Shown: positions 26,396-35,636, counted from the first letter of the stretch. The stretch is 64,000 nt of DNA from JAXMBN01 sp046349875 (GCA_046349875.1 JAXMBN010000002.1:1-64000), one strand, 5' to 3'. Notes: generated by a model not told the origin, from the sequence alone. A program made the numbers and translations.

Positions 26396-27712
26396 ATGCC
26401 TGAAATACAAGCATTTCGCGGACTTCGGTACAACTTGGCCCAAATTGGTTCGCTGAGCCAATGTATTGCGCCACCCTACGACGTTGTGGATAGCAAACTG
26501 CAGGATCAGCTTTACGGGATGTCTCCTTACAACTTTTTGCGGTTGGAGCTGAACCGCCGGGAAGCAGAGGACGCCGATGATAACGCGATCTACCAACGGG
26601 CGGCTCGCATTTATCGCAATTGGAAGAGCGATGGCGTGCTTCAGATGGAGCCTGATCCCGCCATCTATGTCTACCACCAAGAATTCGATGTCGACGGGCA
26701 GAAGCTTATCCGTCGTGGTTTCATGGCTCGCGTCCGTTTGCAGCGATTTGGCGAAGGGAATATCTATCCGCACGAAGAAACCCATGCCAAAGCCAAGGAC
26801 GATCGATTGCGATTGACCCGCGCGACCCAGGCCAACCTGAGCCAGATTTTTGGTCTCTATCCAGATGAAGAAAACGAAATCCAGGAATTGCTCGAATCGG
26901 CCGTGATGGGGCAGCATGGATTGGAAGCGACCGATCACCTAGGGGTGGTTCATAAGATGTGGCCGGTAACCGACATCAATGTGATCGGTAAGGTTTCGAG
27001 CCTTATTTCCGATCGACCGATGTTCGTGGCTGACGGACATCACCGGTATGAAACCGCATGCAACTATCGGGATGAATTGCAGGCTCAGGGGGAACTCGCC
27101 AAAGAACACCCAGCTAATTTCGTTCTAACAATGCTTGTTTCAATGAGCGATCCTGGAATGGTGGTGCTTCCAACTCACCGATTGTTGCAAGGAGCCCCGG
27201 CTTGGACCACGGCCGAGTTGGCTGAGAAGCTTAGTCCCTATTTTGATTGCGATATCGCCGGGAAGGGACCCGAAGCAGCCAAAGATGTTTGGCAACAGAT
27301 GGATCGGCTCAACGAACAAGAGGTCATGGCACTCTATTCGCGAGCATCCGACGAGTGGCTTATGCTGACCGCGAAGCCAGAAGCCCAAAAACGTATGGCC
27401 GAAATCGCTTCTTCGCAAAGTGAAGAGTGGCGTGGGCTGGGAGTAGCGATCCTGCATCGTCTTGTGATCGAGGAAGCCTTGGGGTTGCGCGAACTGCCGA
27501 AACCTACCTATGTCCATTTGGTGGAAGAAGTCATCGATGGATTGAAAGGCAAGTTGGAAGGCAATTTGACCTACAACTTGGCAGCGTTAGTGATGCCCGC
27601 AACGATTGAGCATATTCAGCAAGTCAGTTTGCATCATGAACGGATGCCGGCAAAGAGCACCTATTTCTATCCCAAGTTGGTAAGTGGCTTGGTTGTCCAT
27701 CCGCTTACGTAG
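26396..27712 (+). CDS. DUF1015 family protein
   Basis: 438 residues of a family that is widespread in bacteria and archaea but of unclear biochemical function (some members are annotated as SerK-like kinases acting on free serine). Family landmarks: MPEIQAFRGLRYN, CIAPPYDVVD, SPYNFLRLEL, YPHEETHAKAKDDRL, IFGLYPD, FVADGHHRYETACNY (the conserved DGHHR) and LVSMSDPGMVVLPTHRLL. ATG 26396 places these at the expected N-terminal positions; upstream in-frame sequence runs into the repeat cluster and is not counted. A terminator follows at 27748-27790. Confidence 0.9.
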   Translation: MPEIQAFRGLRYNLAQIGSLSQCIAPPYDVVDSKLQDQLYGMSPYNFLRLELNRREAEDADDNAIYQRAARIYRNWKSDGVLQMEPDPAIYVYHQEFDVDGQKLIRRGFMARVRLQRFGEGNIYPHEETHAKAKDDRLRLTRATQANLSQIFGLYPDEENEIQELLESAVMGQHGLEATDHLGVVHKMWPVTDINVIGKVSSLISDRPMFVADGHHRYETACNYRDELQAQGELAKEHPANFVLTMLVSMSDPGMVVLPTHRLLQGAPAWTTAELAEKLSPYFDCDIAGKGPEAAKDVWQQMDRLNEQEVMALYSRASDEWLMLTAKPEAQKRMAEIASSQSEEWRGLGVAILHRLVIEEALGLRELPKPTYVHLVEEVIDGLKGKLEGNLTYNLAALVMPATIEHIQQVSLHHERMPAKSTYFYPKLVSGLVVHPLT

Positions 27713-27714
27713 TA

Positions 27715-27730
27715 CGTTTCCCGTGAAACG
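27715..27730. promoter_or_regulatory. Candidate parS site (13/16)
   Basis: CGTTTCCCGTGAAACG against the widely conserved TGTTTCACGTGAAACA: 13 of 16 match, mismatches at both ends and one in the core. Close to parA and parB. Confidence 0.5.
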
Positions 27731-27747
27731 CACGATTTGCCTAAGAG

Positions 27748-27790
27748 GACCGGTCTTGTCAATGCTAGCTTTTGGCAAGACCGGTCTTTT
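27748..27790 (+). terminator. Terminator of the DUF1015 gene
   Basis: GACCGGTCTTG (27748-27758) pairs perfectly with CAAGACCGGTC (27776-27786), then TTTT. Confidence 0.85.
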
Positions 27791-27806
27791 CGTTTCACGT
27801 GACACA
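27791..27806. promoter_or_regulatory. Candidate parS site (14/16)
   Basis: CGTTTCACGTGACACA matches TGTTTCACGTGAAACA at 14 of 16 positions with an intact CACGTG core. It lies 225 bases upstream of parA, where chromosomal parS sites are often found. Confidence 0.65.
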
Positions 27807-28030
27807 TCGTTTAGTCGCAAAAGCCTTACACATCGAATGTTCTCCTGAATGTGCGGGACGTCCGGGTGGACGTGATTCGAACGTATGTGGCTCGAACTGG
27901 CGGGATTTGAACTCGCCATCATCCAGCATGAAGAGTGGAAGCCAACTGGCATTTTCTCGAAACGATCAAACTCCTACACTCCGGAAGACTCGATGCCCAA
28001 TTTGCATTGATCACAAGGATGAGGGTGGGA

Positions 28031-28777
28031 ATGGCAAGGATCTTCTGCGTCGCAAACCAAAAGGGAGGCGTTGGTAAAACCACCACCGCCGTCAACTTGG
28101 CGGTAGCGATGGCCCGCGCAGGTCAGCAGACGCTCCTGATCGATCTCGATCCGCAATGCAATGCGACTTCGGGGGTCGGTCTCGATCCCGCCGACCGCCA
28201 CCCTCTCTTGATCGAGACCCCAATTCGTGAAAGCATGAAAGAGACGCACCGCAAGGGACTGCATGTGATCCCAGGGTGCCGAACCTTCGAAGATGTTGAT
28301 CGACTTTCTAAGAGCGATCAGTCTCAGGTGGCTCTTCTGCAGAGACACCTTCACGCAGGAATGGCCGGTTTTGATGCGGTCTTCATCGATTGTCCACCAT
28401 CGATTGGGCAATTGACGCAAGCCGCGTTGGCCTCGAGTACTGAAGTCTTAATGCCCATTCAATGCGAATACTTCGCGATGGAAGGGCTGACTCAAATGAT
28501 TCACGTGATCAAGGGAGTCATGGAGCAAAACCCAGGCCGCCTTACGTTTGGCGGCATTCTACTCACCATGTATGACCCGTACCTGGCTCTCACGCAGGAA
28601 GTGGATGCCGAGGTTCGCGAGTTCTTTGGTGATATCGTTTTCGAAACAGTGATTCCTCGCGATGTTGCAGTGAGCGAAGCACCGAGCCACGGCATGAGCG
28701 TGCTCGAATATGCTCCGCGATCGCGAGGAACGCACGCTTATATTGAACTGTGCATGGAGGTACTGGAACGTGAGTAA
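28031..28777 (+). CDS. parA: Chromosome partitioning ATPase ParA/Soj
   Basis: Nucleoid-bound ATPase that, with ParB on parS, segregates the replication origin. Deviant Walker A KGGVGKTTTAVNLA near the start, LIDLDPQCNATSG, Walker B FDAVFIDCPPS and EYFAMEGLTQM are all present. 248 residues, the usual size for chromosomal Soj-type ParA with no N-terminal DNA-binding extension. ATG 28031 follows GAGGGTGGGA and sits just before the conserved ARIFCVANQKGG; the frame is open upstream but unrelated. Its last 8 bases overlap parB. Confidence 0.95.
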   Translation: MARIFCVANQKGGVGKTTTAVNLAVAMARAGQQTLLIDLDPQCNATSGVGLDPADRHPLLIETPIRESMKETHRKGLHVIPGCRTFEDVDRLSKSDQSQVALLQRHLHAGMAGFDAVFIDCPPSIGQLTQAALASSTEVLMPIQCEYFAMEGLTQMIHVIKGVMEQNPGRLTFGGILLTMYDPYLALTQEVDAEVREFFGDIVFETVIPRDVAVSEAPSHGMSVLEYAPRSRGTHAYIELCMEVLERE

Positions 28778-29849
28778 GGATCGACGCTTAGGACGAGGAC
28801 TAGCTGCACTCTTAGGAACACCGCTGGAAGAAGGCATGGCAGGTTACTCTTCCGATCCCATGACCATCACTTCTACCACCGCCGTTGGAAATGCTAGCAA
28901 TCTTGAAGCGGATTCAAGTAATTCGCCATCGAACCGTCAAGCGACCCTTCGAACACTGGATCGCGAAGCGAAGGAACAAGCAATTGTTTCGCGGGAAACG
29001 CCCATTGACCCTCGGCGGGTAATCGATATCCAAGTTGATCTCGTTGACAACAATCCTTTTCAGCCTCGTCGCCAGTTCAACGAACAAGAAATAGAGAGTC
29101 TAGCTTCGAGCCTCAAAGCCCACGAGCAATTACAACCGATTTTGGTCCGACGCGTGGGGGAACGATTTCAACTCATCAGTGGCGAACGTCGTTTGCGAGC
29201 TGCGATCAAAGCTGGATTCGCAACGATTCGTGGAGAGGTTCGTGATGCGGACGACCGTATGGTTGCCGAACTGGCCATCGTCGAGAATCTTCAACGCAAG
29301 GATTTGAACGCAGTCGAAAAGGCATACTCGTTCAAACGCTATCTAAGCGAACACAAATGCACGCAGGACGAGCTAGCCAAGCGACTCAAAATCGATCGAA
29401 GTACGATCGCAAATCTTATGCGACTCTTGGAACTTCCCAACAGAATTCTCGATGCCATTCAAGCCGATCTGATCTCGGCCGGACATGCTCGAGCACTTTT
29501 GCCGCTCGGTGATGAAAAACAGCAAGTCGAATTTGCACAGCAGATTCAGGCAGAAGGATGGAGCGTCCGGGATACCGAACGCCGTGTTGCAGAATGTATC
29601 GCCAAGGAAGATGGTGTCGAGACTTCTGGCTCGAACTCAATCCAAACGGAAAAGCGAACCAAGACCGATCACCTTCTGTCATTGGAGCAGGAGATGAAAA
29701 TGGCATTGGGGACGAAGGTTGAAATTCGCCAAACGGGGAAGGGAAAAGGGAAGATTGTTATCTCGTATTCTAATGAGCTAGAATTCGAACGCATTCGCCG
29801 AGCATTCTCCGAGACCAGCGGCAGCCAAAAACAGCGAAATGCTGCCTAG
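28770..29849 (+). CDS. parB: Chromosome partitioning protein ParB
   Basis: CTP-dependent clamp that loads at parS and recruits ParA and condensin. Layout: N-terminal RRLGRGLAALLG (ParA-stimulating motif), linker of about 75 residues, the ParB/Srx domain starting DIQVDLVDNNPFQPRRQF with ILVRRVGERFQLISGERRLRA (GERR clamp motif) and VENLQRKDLNAVEKA, helix-turn-helix CTQDELAKRLKIDRSTIANLMRL, and a C-terminal dimerisation domain. 359 residues. Start is GTG 28770 inside the end of parA with GGAGG upstream. A further parS-like match (TGTTTCGCGGGAAACG, 13 of 16) lies within its coding sequence at 28985-29000. Confidence 0.95.
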   Translation: MSKDRRLGRGLAALLGTPLEEGMAGYSSDPMTITSTTAVGNASNLEADSSNSPSNRQATLRTLDREAKEQAIVSRETPIDPRRVIDIQVDLVDNNPFQPRRQFNEQEIESLASSLKAHEQLQPILVRRVGERFQLISGERRLRAAIKAGFATIRGEVRDADDRMVAELAIVENLQRKDLNAVEKAYSFKRYLSEHKCTQDELAKRLKIDRSTIANLMRLLELPNRILDAIQADLISAGHARALLPLGDEKQQVEFAQQIQAEGWSVRDTERRVAECIAKEDGVETSGSNSIQTEKRTKTDHLLSLEQEMKMALGTKVEIRQTGKGKGKIVISYSNELEFERIRRAFSETSGSQKQRNAA

Positions 29850-29933
29850 AATTCGACGAAATTCTCGATTTTGGACCCCCAAAGTCCGATTGTGGAATTG
29901 CCGCAACAAGTTAGAATTTGCGGTTCCAATAAA

Positions 29934-30008
29934 CGGGGTGTAGCGCAGTCTGGCTAGCGCATCTGCTTTGGGAGCAGAGGGTCGTAGGTTCGAATCCTAT
30001 CACCCCGA
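29934..30008 (+). tRNA. tRNA-Pro (TGG)
   Basis: Acceptor CGGGGTG/CACCCCG, D stem GCGC/GCGC, anticodon stem TCTGC/GCAGA around TTTGGGA (anticodon TGG at 29969-29971), T arm GTAGG-TTCGAAT-CCTAT. 75 bases, no encoded CCA. Confidence 0.96.
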
Positions 30009-30013
30009 TTATC

Positions 30014-30053
30014 AAAACCTCGCGGTTCCAGCTCGGAATCGCGAGGTTTTTTC
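30014..30053 (+). terminator. Terminator after tRNA-Pro
   Basis: AAAACCTCGCG (30014-30024) pairs with CGCGAGGTTTT (30040-30050), with further pairing inside the loop, then TTCTTTT. Confidence 0.88.
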
Positions 30054-30244
30054 TTTTGGATGACCTCGCAGTCTGATTTTTATCCGCATGATGTGAGGTC
30101 ATAATATCGATCGTGTCGGATCCATCGCGATTCTGCTAAGCCGATTTTCCTGTTCCGAATTGTGGCTCGGGAATGACGGTGTCCGATCGATTCACGATCC
30201 CAATTTCGATTGTCGTTTCCCACGTTCTTGGAGGAGCCAATTGG

Positions 30245-30585
30245 ATGGCGAGTTTCAATGGGCGGCTTGAAGCCTATTGGGAGCAAGGGTGGGAAGGGAT
30301 GATTCTCTTTTGTTTCATGCCCGAGGTTGGCCATGAACGGGATGATCTCATCCCACTCGAAAATGGCCATCATCTCACCATCTTCGACTCGATGGTTCAA
30401 CGTTATGGCAAGGAACGATCCAGTTCAAGCGACGCGGAATGTTCGATCGTCATAAGCTCGATGCTGGGATATGGTCGGACACAAAGCAAAGAGGCGTATC
30501 GTATGCGGACTGGATGGATTGGTTCTGGAGAAAACCACCGCTCAAAGCCACGCTCGAAATTCCATCGACCAATCCAGGCAAATGA
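30245..30585 (+). CDS. Small protein of unknown function, frameshifted in this sequence
   Basis: A gene of about 113 residues becomes visible only if one base is restored near 30390. Before the break the protein reads MASFNGRLEAYWEQGWEGM through HHLTIFDS; after it, DGSTLWQGTIQFKRRG, then YADWMDWFWRKPPLKATLEI, ending at the TGA at 30583-30585. Support: a strong GGAGGAG at 30231-30237 seven bases before the ATG, and a coherent Trp-rich soluble protein across the join. I do not recognise the family. It has no signal peptide or membrane segment. The next gene begins 87 bases downstream on the same strand. Confidence 0.6.
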
Positions 30586-30672
30586 TGTTGAGTTTCATCA
30601 TGTCTGTCAAACACATGGTCGTTTCAACCAAAGCCGACCATCGAGAATTTTATTGCGAGGAGTTGAGCCCGC

Positions 30673-31752
30673 ATGTCCATACGATTGCGTTGTTTGGTTG
30701 TTGGGATCATCTGGGGATCCTGTATGCAAGTTTGGTCGCAGGAGAGATCACCCGAACAAGTTGCTAAAGAGCTTGCTGGCGTTTACGGACATCGGCTAGC
30801 GCAAGTGGCATACATTCCTTCCGTTCCATTGATCGCAAAGCTAAGGCTTCCCTTTGCGAAGGATGAGGGCTATGTGTCGCAAGTCGAGGAAACTGTGCAG
30901 CCTTTTCGTCGACAATCATTGCCCTTACCAAAATCGGGTAGCGAGCAAGCGGGCTATTTGGTGTTTGTTGAAATGGCTGAACGAACCACAGGAAAAGAAC
31001 GCGAGGAGTGGATTGCACTTGTAATGCATGGGGCAAGCGGGTTCTTTGACGAAGAGGGACGTTCGCGAGGTTTGATGCCTCATCACAACGAGATGAGCGA
31101 TTCCATATTTATGGCTTGTCCATTGCTTGCCGCTGCCGGAAAACTCAGCGGAGAAACCCGCTATCTCGATGCGACGGTCGAGCATTTCCAAGGTATGGCA
31201 AAGCACTGCTGGCGTGAGGATGGGATCTATCGACATTCCCCACTTTGCGAGGCCGCATGGGGGAGAGGCAATGGGTTTCCCGCAATGGGGCTCGCTTGGG
31301 CCCTGAGCATCATGCCGGAAGATACATCAAACCATGAGGTATTGAGACAGGCTTATCGAAAACATATGCAAGCGCTGCGCCGCTGGCAGGATATAAAGAC
31401 AGGATGCTGGCACCAGGTAATCGATCACGCGGAAAGCTATGAAGAATACACATGCACTTGCATGATTGGATGGGCGATGGCTCGCGGAATTCGTCGGGGA
31501 TGGATTTCTGCCGACGAATTTCAACCCCATGTGGTAATGGCGTGGAAAGCCATGGAAAGTCGAACTTCCACGAGCGGCGAATTCAGGAACGTCTGTCCAA
31601 GCACTGGTAAACTCAAAACGCTCCAAGAGTATTTGGATCGCACTCCGACGCAGGGGAAAGATGATCGTGGTGGAGCCATGGGACTGTTGTTCGTTTCCGA
31701 GCTCCTTCAGAATTCCGAGTTGCTTCAGGCACTGTCTTCATTGCCAAAGTAA
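30673..31752 (+). CDS. GH88/GH105-like unsaturated-glycan hydrolase, secreted
   Basis: Probable unsaturated glucuronyl/galacturonyl hydrolase acting on polysaccharide-lyase products in the periplasm. Signal peptide at residues 1-22 (RLRCLVVGIIWGSCM). An alpha/alpha-barrel is indicated by regularly spaced helices, with family landmarks MSDSIFMACPLLAAAG (Asp of the first catalytic position), DGIYRHSPLCEAAWGRGNGFPAM (the WGRGNG loop), GCWHQVIDHAESYEEYTCTC and AMGLLFVSELL. 359 residues, normal. ATG 30673. It stands near an AGE-type epimerase and a zinc-ribbon membrane protein but on the opposite strand, so no operon is claimed. Substrate cannot be read from sequence. Confidence 0.8.
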   Translation: MSIRLRCLVVGIIWGSCMQVWSQERSPEQVAKELAGVYGHRLAQVAYIPSVPLIAKLRLPFAKDEGYVSQVEETVQPFRRQSLPLPKSGSEQAGYLVFVEMAERTTGKEREEWIALVMHGASGFFDEEGRSRGLMPHHNEMSDSIFMACPLLAAAGKLSGETRYLDATVEHFQGMAKHCWREDGIYRHSPLCEAAWGRGNGFPAMGLAWALSIMPEDTSNHEVLRQAYRKHMQALRRWQDIKTGCWHQVIDHAESYEEYTCTCMIGWAMARGIRRGWISADEFQPHVVMAWKAMESRTSTSGEFRNVCPSTGKLKTLQEYLDRTPTQGKDDRGGAMGLLFVSELLQNSELLQALSSLPK

Positions 31753-31812
31753 CCAGATCCCGTTCGGAAAAACGGCGATGATGAATCGACAAATCGATCT
31801 TCTTTCAGAAGG

Positions 31813-32442
31813 TTAGGCAGCACCGCGTCGTAGTGCGGTTCCGTAGGCTGTTGAAGTCCCGAGGAAAAGCCATAGCAAATCAAAGAGGCTCATCACACCC
31901 TGCAAGCCTTCCAGAAACGAGCAGTTGTTGCCAAGCATCACCAATATTGCAAGCATCACTTTGGCCACCAATATACTGCAAAAAGCAATGAGACCGATCA
32001 GTTTGCTATAGGTGGGATTGGGCGACTTGCCAATCGTTCCACCGACGAACCCGATCAGTCCCCCGATGGCCCATGCCAGAATGCCAAGCTCTCTGGATGT
32101 GAAAATCGTAACCAAGAGCCAAGCCACCGAGCACAATCCTCCAACGACGACGCTTACCATGAGTCCCAGGAAAATTCGCGTTCCCGCCTCTGGCGAACCT
32201 GTAATTCCATCGCGGTTCGGTTCGGCCATGGAACTCGTCGGAGCCGTGTAGGGCGAAGTAGCTTGGGGCGATATGGTATGTGGTTGTAAGGTTGGTGGTT
32301 CTTCTTTTGCTACCAACGGTATGGGAGCATCGATCTTCTGAAGAGCCGTACAACCCGGACACTTGATCGTTTTCCCTGCATGCTCGGAAGAAACGGCCAA
32401 CGAGCGTCCGCACTGAGTGCAGGTGAATTGAATCTTGTCCAT
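31813..32442 (-). CDS. Zinc-ribbon membrane protein of unknown function
   Basis: 209 residues. N-terminal zinc ribbon: CTQCGRSL and CPGCTAL give a CxxC-x(18-20)-CxxC site (MJ0042/FmdB-like, as used in many planctomycete proteins). A Pro/Thr/Ser linker follows, then four hydrophobic segments: IFLGLMVSVVVGGLCSVAWL, LAWAIGGLIGFVGGTI, LIGLIAFCSILVAKVMLAIL and MSLFDLLWLFLGTSTAYG. The ATG at 32442 puts the ribbon at the N-terminus. Function unknown; the same architecture is common in planctomycetes. Converges with the glycoside hydrolase gene. Confidence 0.65.
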   Translation of the reverse strand: MDKIQFTCTQCGRSLAVSSEHAGKTIKCPGCTALQKIDAPIPLVAKEEPPTLQPHTISPQATSPYTAPTSSMAEPNRDGITGSPEAGTRIFLGLMVSVVVGGLCSVAWLLVTIFTSRELGILAWAIGGLIGFVGGTIGKSPNPTYSKLIGLIAFCSILVAKVMLAILVMLGNNCSFLEGLQGVMSLFDLLWLFLGTSTAYGTALRRGAA

Positions 32443-32581
32443 CTTGATGAGCCTTGCGTCGAAATGAGATAGGAGAAGGTCACCAATATAGTGGGTGGTT
32501 TCCCCCATTTCAAACGGCTCGCCGACAAATGAATTCCTTGGCGATCCATCGTCTAAATCGAACCGTTAAGTCGCTGCAGAT

Positions 32582-33772
32582 TTAGGGCAATGCACCATGC
32601 GTAAGAATGTGTTGGCATGCCCAAAGCATGCGAGGGTAATGAAAGAAGCTCTTCCAGAGGTTTCCTTTTGCTGTTTGCGAAAGGGAGCCATCACGATGAA
32701 GATAGCCAAACCATTCACCGTGGAATTCATCGAAGAAGTGGTTGCGAGACCAATCATGAATGCGCGCATGCCATTCAGCGAACGACGGGTCTTGGGTGTG
32801 TTCATAGGCAAGCAAGGTAGCGATGATGGCTTCGTTGTGGGGCCACCAAAACTTCATGTCATGCCAATATTCTTGGACCGGTTTTCCTTCGATATCGACG
32901 AAATAGAGCAGCCCACCATGTTTTGGATCCCAACCTCGTTCGAGCATCCATCGCATCATATTCAAACTGGATTGAATCCATAACTCATTGGTTCTCGCAA
33001 TCCCTTCGCGCAAAATGAACCAAGCACCTTCGATGGCATGTCCAGGATTGAGAACTCGGCCGTCCATATGATTGAGCAAGGAGCCATCAGGTGCCACGCA
33101 TTCCATGACGGCTTGCCGATCTGGTTTGACGAACCAACCTAGAATCTCCGAGATGCATTGATCAATCCATTGATTCCATAGCGGATCCGGTCCCAAATTG
33201 GACCGAAGTTCTTGCGCCGTCACTATGGCGATCATTCGGGGGGCCAATCCAATGGTGGGGCGATGCTCTGTAAATTTGGGTGCCATTCCCTGTGGATGGA
33301 AATTGCAGTGGAGATAGTGAGCGAATGTCTTCCTTGCGAGTTCCGCCGATCGCGGATCTTGCGTTGCCTTGAAATGCGCAGCAAATGCGATCGATGTGAA
33401 AGCTTCCGAATAGGCGTAGCGACGTTTGCGAATGGGGGTGCCATCTTGCGCTAAGTGAAAGAACATATGGCCATCGCGATCGAATCCGAAGCGGCGGAGG
33501 AAGTCCAAGCCCGATTCGGCCCACGCTAACCAATCTGGGTTGGGCTTGAGAGTGTTGTAGAGAGTAAGCAACATCCAGCTCATCCGCCCCTGAGCCCAAA
33601 CCGATTTATCCGTGTCGAGAATCGAGCCATCTTGATCCAAGCAATGGAGGAATCCTCCAAAGCGTTCGTCGATGCAGCGGGGGAACCAGAAGGGAATCGT
33701 TCGATCGAGTAGATCTTGCGAATACGAGTTTAGGAGAGCAATGCGATCCGTTGCGCTGGCGAGATTGAGCAT
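32582..33772 (-). CDS. N-acylglucosamine 2-epimerase family protein
   Basis: Cytoplasmic (alpha/alpha)6-barrel enzyme of the AGE/renin-binding-protein family, interconverting an N-acyl-hexosamine or aldose at C2 through His pairs. Landmarks: KSVWAQGRMSWMLLTLYN, DGHMFFHLAQDG, YAYSEAF, RVLNPGHAIEGAWFIL (catalytic-region His), KFWWPHNEAIIATLLAYE and WFGYLHRDG. 396 residues from the ATG at 33772, close to the family norm of 390-400; an in-frame ATG at 33808 adds 12 unmatched residues. It lies 50 bases downstream of ptsI on the same strand, so they may be co-transcribed, suggesting amino-sugar handling. Confidence 0.88.
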   Translation of the reverse strand: MLNLASATDRIALLNSYSQDLLDRTIPFWFPRCIDERFGGFLHCLDQDGSILDTDKSVWAQGRMSWMLLTLYNTLKPNPDWLAWAESGLDFLRRFGFDRDGHMFFHLAQDGTPIRKRRYAYSEAFTSIAFAAHFKATQDPRSAELARKTFAHYLHCNFHPQGMAPKFTEHRPTIGLAPRMIAIVTAQELRSNLGPDPLWNQWIDQCISEILGWFVKPDRQAVMECVAPDGSLLNHMDGRVLNPGHAIEGAWFILREGIARTNELWIQSSLNMMRWMLERGWDPKHGGLLYFVDIEGKPVQEYWHDMKFWWPHNEAIIATLLAYEHTQDPSFAEWHARIHDWSRNHFFDEFHGEWFGYLHRDGSLSQTAKGNLWKSFFHYPRMLWACQHILTHGALP

Positions 33773-33822
33773 GAAAAGTTTGGCGTTCGCAAAAGAGATT
33801 CGTGGCAAGATTGCGCAAGGAA

Positions 33823-35586
33823 CTACTCGGAGATGAGCATTTCCATTTGAGGCGCGATTTCAAGCAAGCGATCATGGAGAATGCGTTTGATCTTGGCAGT
33901 GGTCTTTTCCTTCATAACGCTTTTGAAGATCGCTTCTGCTTGTTCCATCGTGATGCGACTGGCAAGATCTTTGATCGAGGGAATGAACGCGGGACTCATA
34001 CTAAAGCGGCGAAGTCCCATGCCAAGCAGAACGGGAAAGGCTACGGGCGAACCCGCCATTTCTCCGCAGAGTGTCACTGGCTTTTTGGCGATTCTGCATA
34101 CGCGAATGACTGTCTCCAAAACACGCAAGACCGCAGGCGATAGCGGCTGGCATAGGTGACTAACCTTGGGATTATCGCGGTCAGCGGCCATCAAATATTG
34201 AACGAGATCATTCGAGCCTATGGAAATGAAGTCGACGTCGGGAAGCATTTGATCGATCATGATGGCGGAAGCAGGAACCTCAACCATCATGCCGAATGCA
34301 ACCTGTCCGCATGGCTTGCGCTCTTTACGGAGTTGTTTCTCGGCTTTGCGAACTAAGAAGCGGAGTTTGCGAATCTCTTCGATGTTGGTCACCATCGGAA
34401 AGAGCATATTGATCTTTCCCTGATGGAAACCCGAGTGACCTGCAGCTTGGAGAATGGCACGAATTTGTGTGAGGAAGAACTCAGGGTGTTCAAAGGAAAG
34501 CCGAATGCTTCGCCATCCCATAAACGGATTGGCCTCATGGTGATCGCGACCGAGGAAGGGAATCGACTTATCGCCACCGATATCCAGTGTTCGAATGGTG
34601 GCCACATGGTTTGGGCTTTCCGCGAGAATTTGTTTGTAATTCTCTAACTGTTCCTCTTCGTCGGGTACCGACGGATGCGTCAAATACAAATACTCGGTTC
34701 GGTACAATCCAACTCCACTTGCACCCATTGCGACTGATGCTTTCGCATCCATCACTCCGTTGATATTGGCGAGAAGTTCGATATCGACGCCATCTGCGGT
34801 CCGCGCAGGTTGTTCACGGTTATGAGCAAGTTTGTCGCGTAGATGAAAGAACTCGCGTTCGAGCTTGCGATACGCAGAGAGCGTTTCAGGATCAGGGTTG
34901 ACCAGAACGTGTCCGTCGCGACCATCTACGACGATGACATCACCGGTCTTTGTTTGCCGAAGAATTCCAGGGATACCAGAAACTGCGGGAATGCCTCGGG
35001 AGCGCGCGATGATGGCGGCATGGCTGGTTTGGCTTCCAGCTTGGGTGACTATTCCATGCACCAATCGTTCGCCAAGCATGACAACTTGGCTCGGGAGCAA
35101 TTCGCTTGCGACCACGATAAGTGGTCCAGGCAAGGCACCAGTTTCTTCGCGTAGGGCTTCGCTAAGATGACTGGAGACTCGCATCGTGACATCGCGAATG
35201 TCATTGACGCGATCTTGCAAGAATTCATCGGGCGAACGGCTGAGCAATCGATCGTAATGCTCCAGCACACCGGACAACGACGCTTGAGCCGGGAGGTGAT
35301 CGTGCTGAATACCCTGACGTACGCGTGAAATGAAGGCATGATCGTGGAGGATCGATTCGTGCGAAGCAAAGACCGCCGCGGCGGCCTTCCCGACCTGCCT
35401 TTCGACCTTGGTTTGCAGAAGCCGTATTTCTTGGATGGCTTGTTGGCGGGCTGCGTCGAAGCGCGCAAGTTCGCCCGCAACCTCGGTTGCATCGAGGTGA
35501 GTTCGACCTGGATCGACGAAAACTTCGTGGATGCAATAGGCAGTTCCGATTGCCACGCCCGGCGAAACTGCAATTCCGTGCCTCAT
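33823..35586 (-). CDS. ptsI: Phosphoenolpyruvate-protein phosphotransferase (PTS enzyme I)
   Basis: Takes phosphate from phosphoenolpyruvate and passes it to HPr. The start MRHGIAVSPGVAIG is canonical; the phosphorylated His lies in SQTSHAAIIARSRGIPAV and is His189 with this start, the same number as in Escherichia coli. The PEP-binding barrel has GVGLYRTEYLYL, TLDIGGDKS, MGWRSIRLSFEHPE, VEVPASA, SIGSNDLVQY and TLCGEMAG with the catalytic Cys. 587 residues. No HPr or sugar permease is nearby; many planctomycetes have an incomplete PTS that is thought to act in regulation. The start is the ATG at 35586; an in-frame start at 35622 is possible. Confidence 0.95.
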   Translation of the reverse strand: MRHGIAVSPGVAIGTAYCIHEVFVDPGRTHLDATEVAGELARFDAARQQAIQEIRLLQTKVERQVGKAAAAVFASHESILHDHAFISRVRQGIQHDHLPAQASLSGVLEHYDRLLSRSPDEFLQDRVNDIRDVTMRVSSHLSEALREETGALPGPLIVVASELLPSQVVMLGERLVHGIVTQAGSQTSHAAIIARSRGIPAVSGIPGILRQTKTGDVIVVDGRDGHVLVNPDPETLSAYRKLEREFFHLRDKLAHNREQPARTADGVDIELLANINGVMDAKASVAMGASGVGLYRTEYLYLTHPSVPDEEEQLENYKQILAESPNHVATIRTLDIGGDKSIPFLGRDHHEANPFMGWRSIRLSFEHPEFFLTQIRAILQAAGHSGFHQGKINMLFPMVTNIEEIRKLRFLVRKAEKQLRKERKPCGQVAFGMMVEVPASAIMIDQMLPDVDFISIGSNDLVQYLMAADRDNPKVSHLCQPLSPAVLRVLETVIRVCRIAKKPVTLCGEMAGSPVAFPVLLGMGLRRFSMSPAFIPSIKDLASRITMEQAEAIFKSVMKEKTTAKIKRILHDRLLEIAPQMEMLISE

Positions 35587-35636
35587 TTCTCGTACTTTAT
35601 CAATCCTGTGGCTCGACGACAATTTGGGATACTTAT

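Larger units (their letters stand above)
27713..28030. other. Intergenic region between the DUF1015 gene and parA, with candidate parS sites
   Basis: 318 bases holding a terminator (27748-27790) flanked by two parS-like palindromes (27715-27730 and 27791-27806), described separately. The remaining 225 bases before parA show no convincing gene. Confidence 0.6.

Noticed and set aside
30080..30400. 106-codon open frame on the minus strand
   Set aside because: It is the shadow of the frameshifted small gene at 30245-30585, which has the better ribosome binding site.
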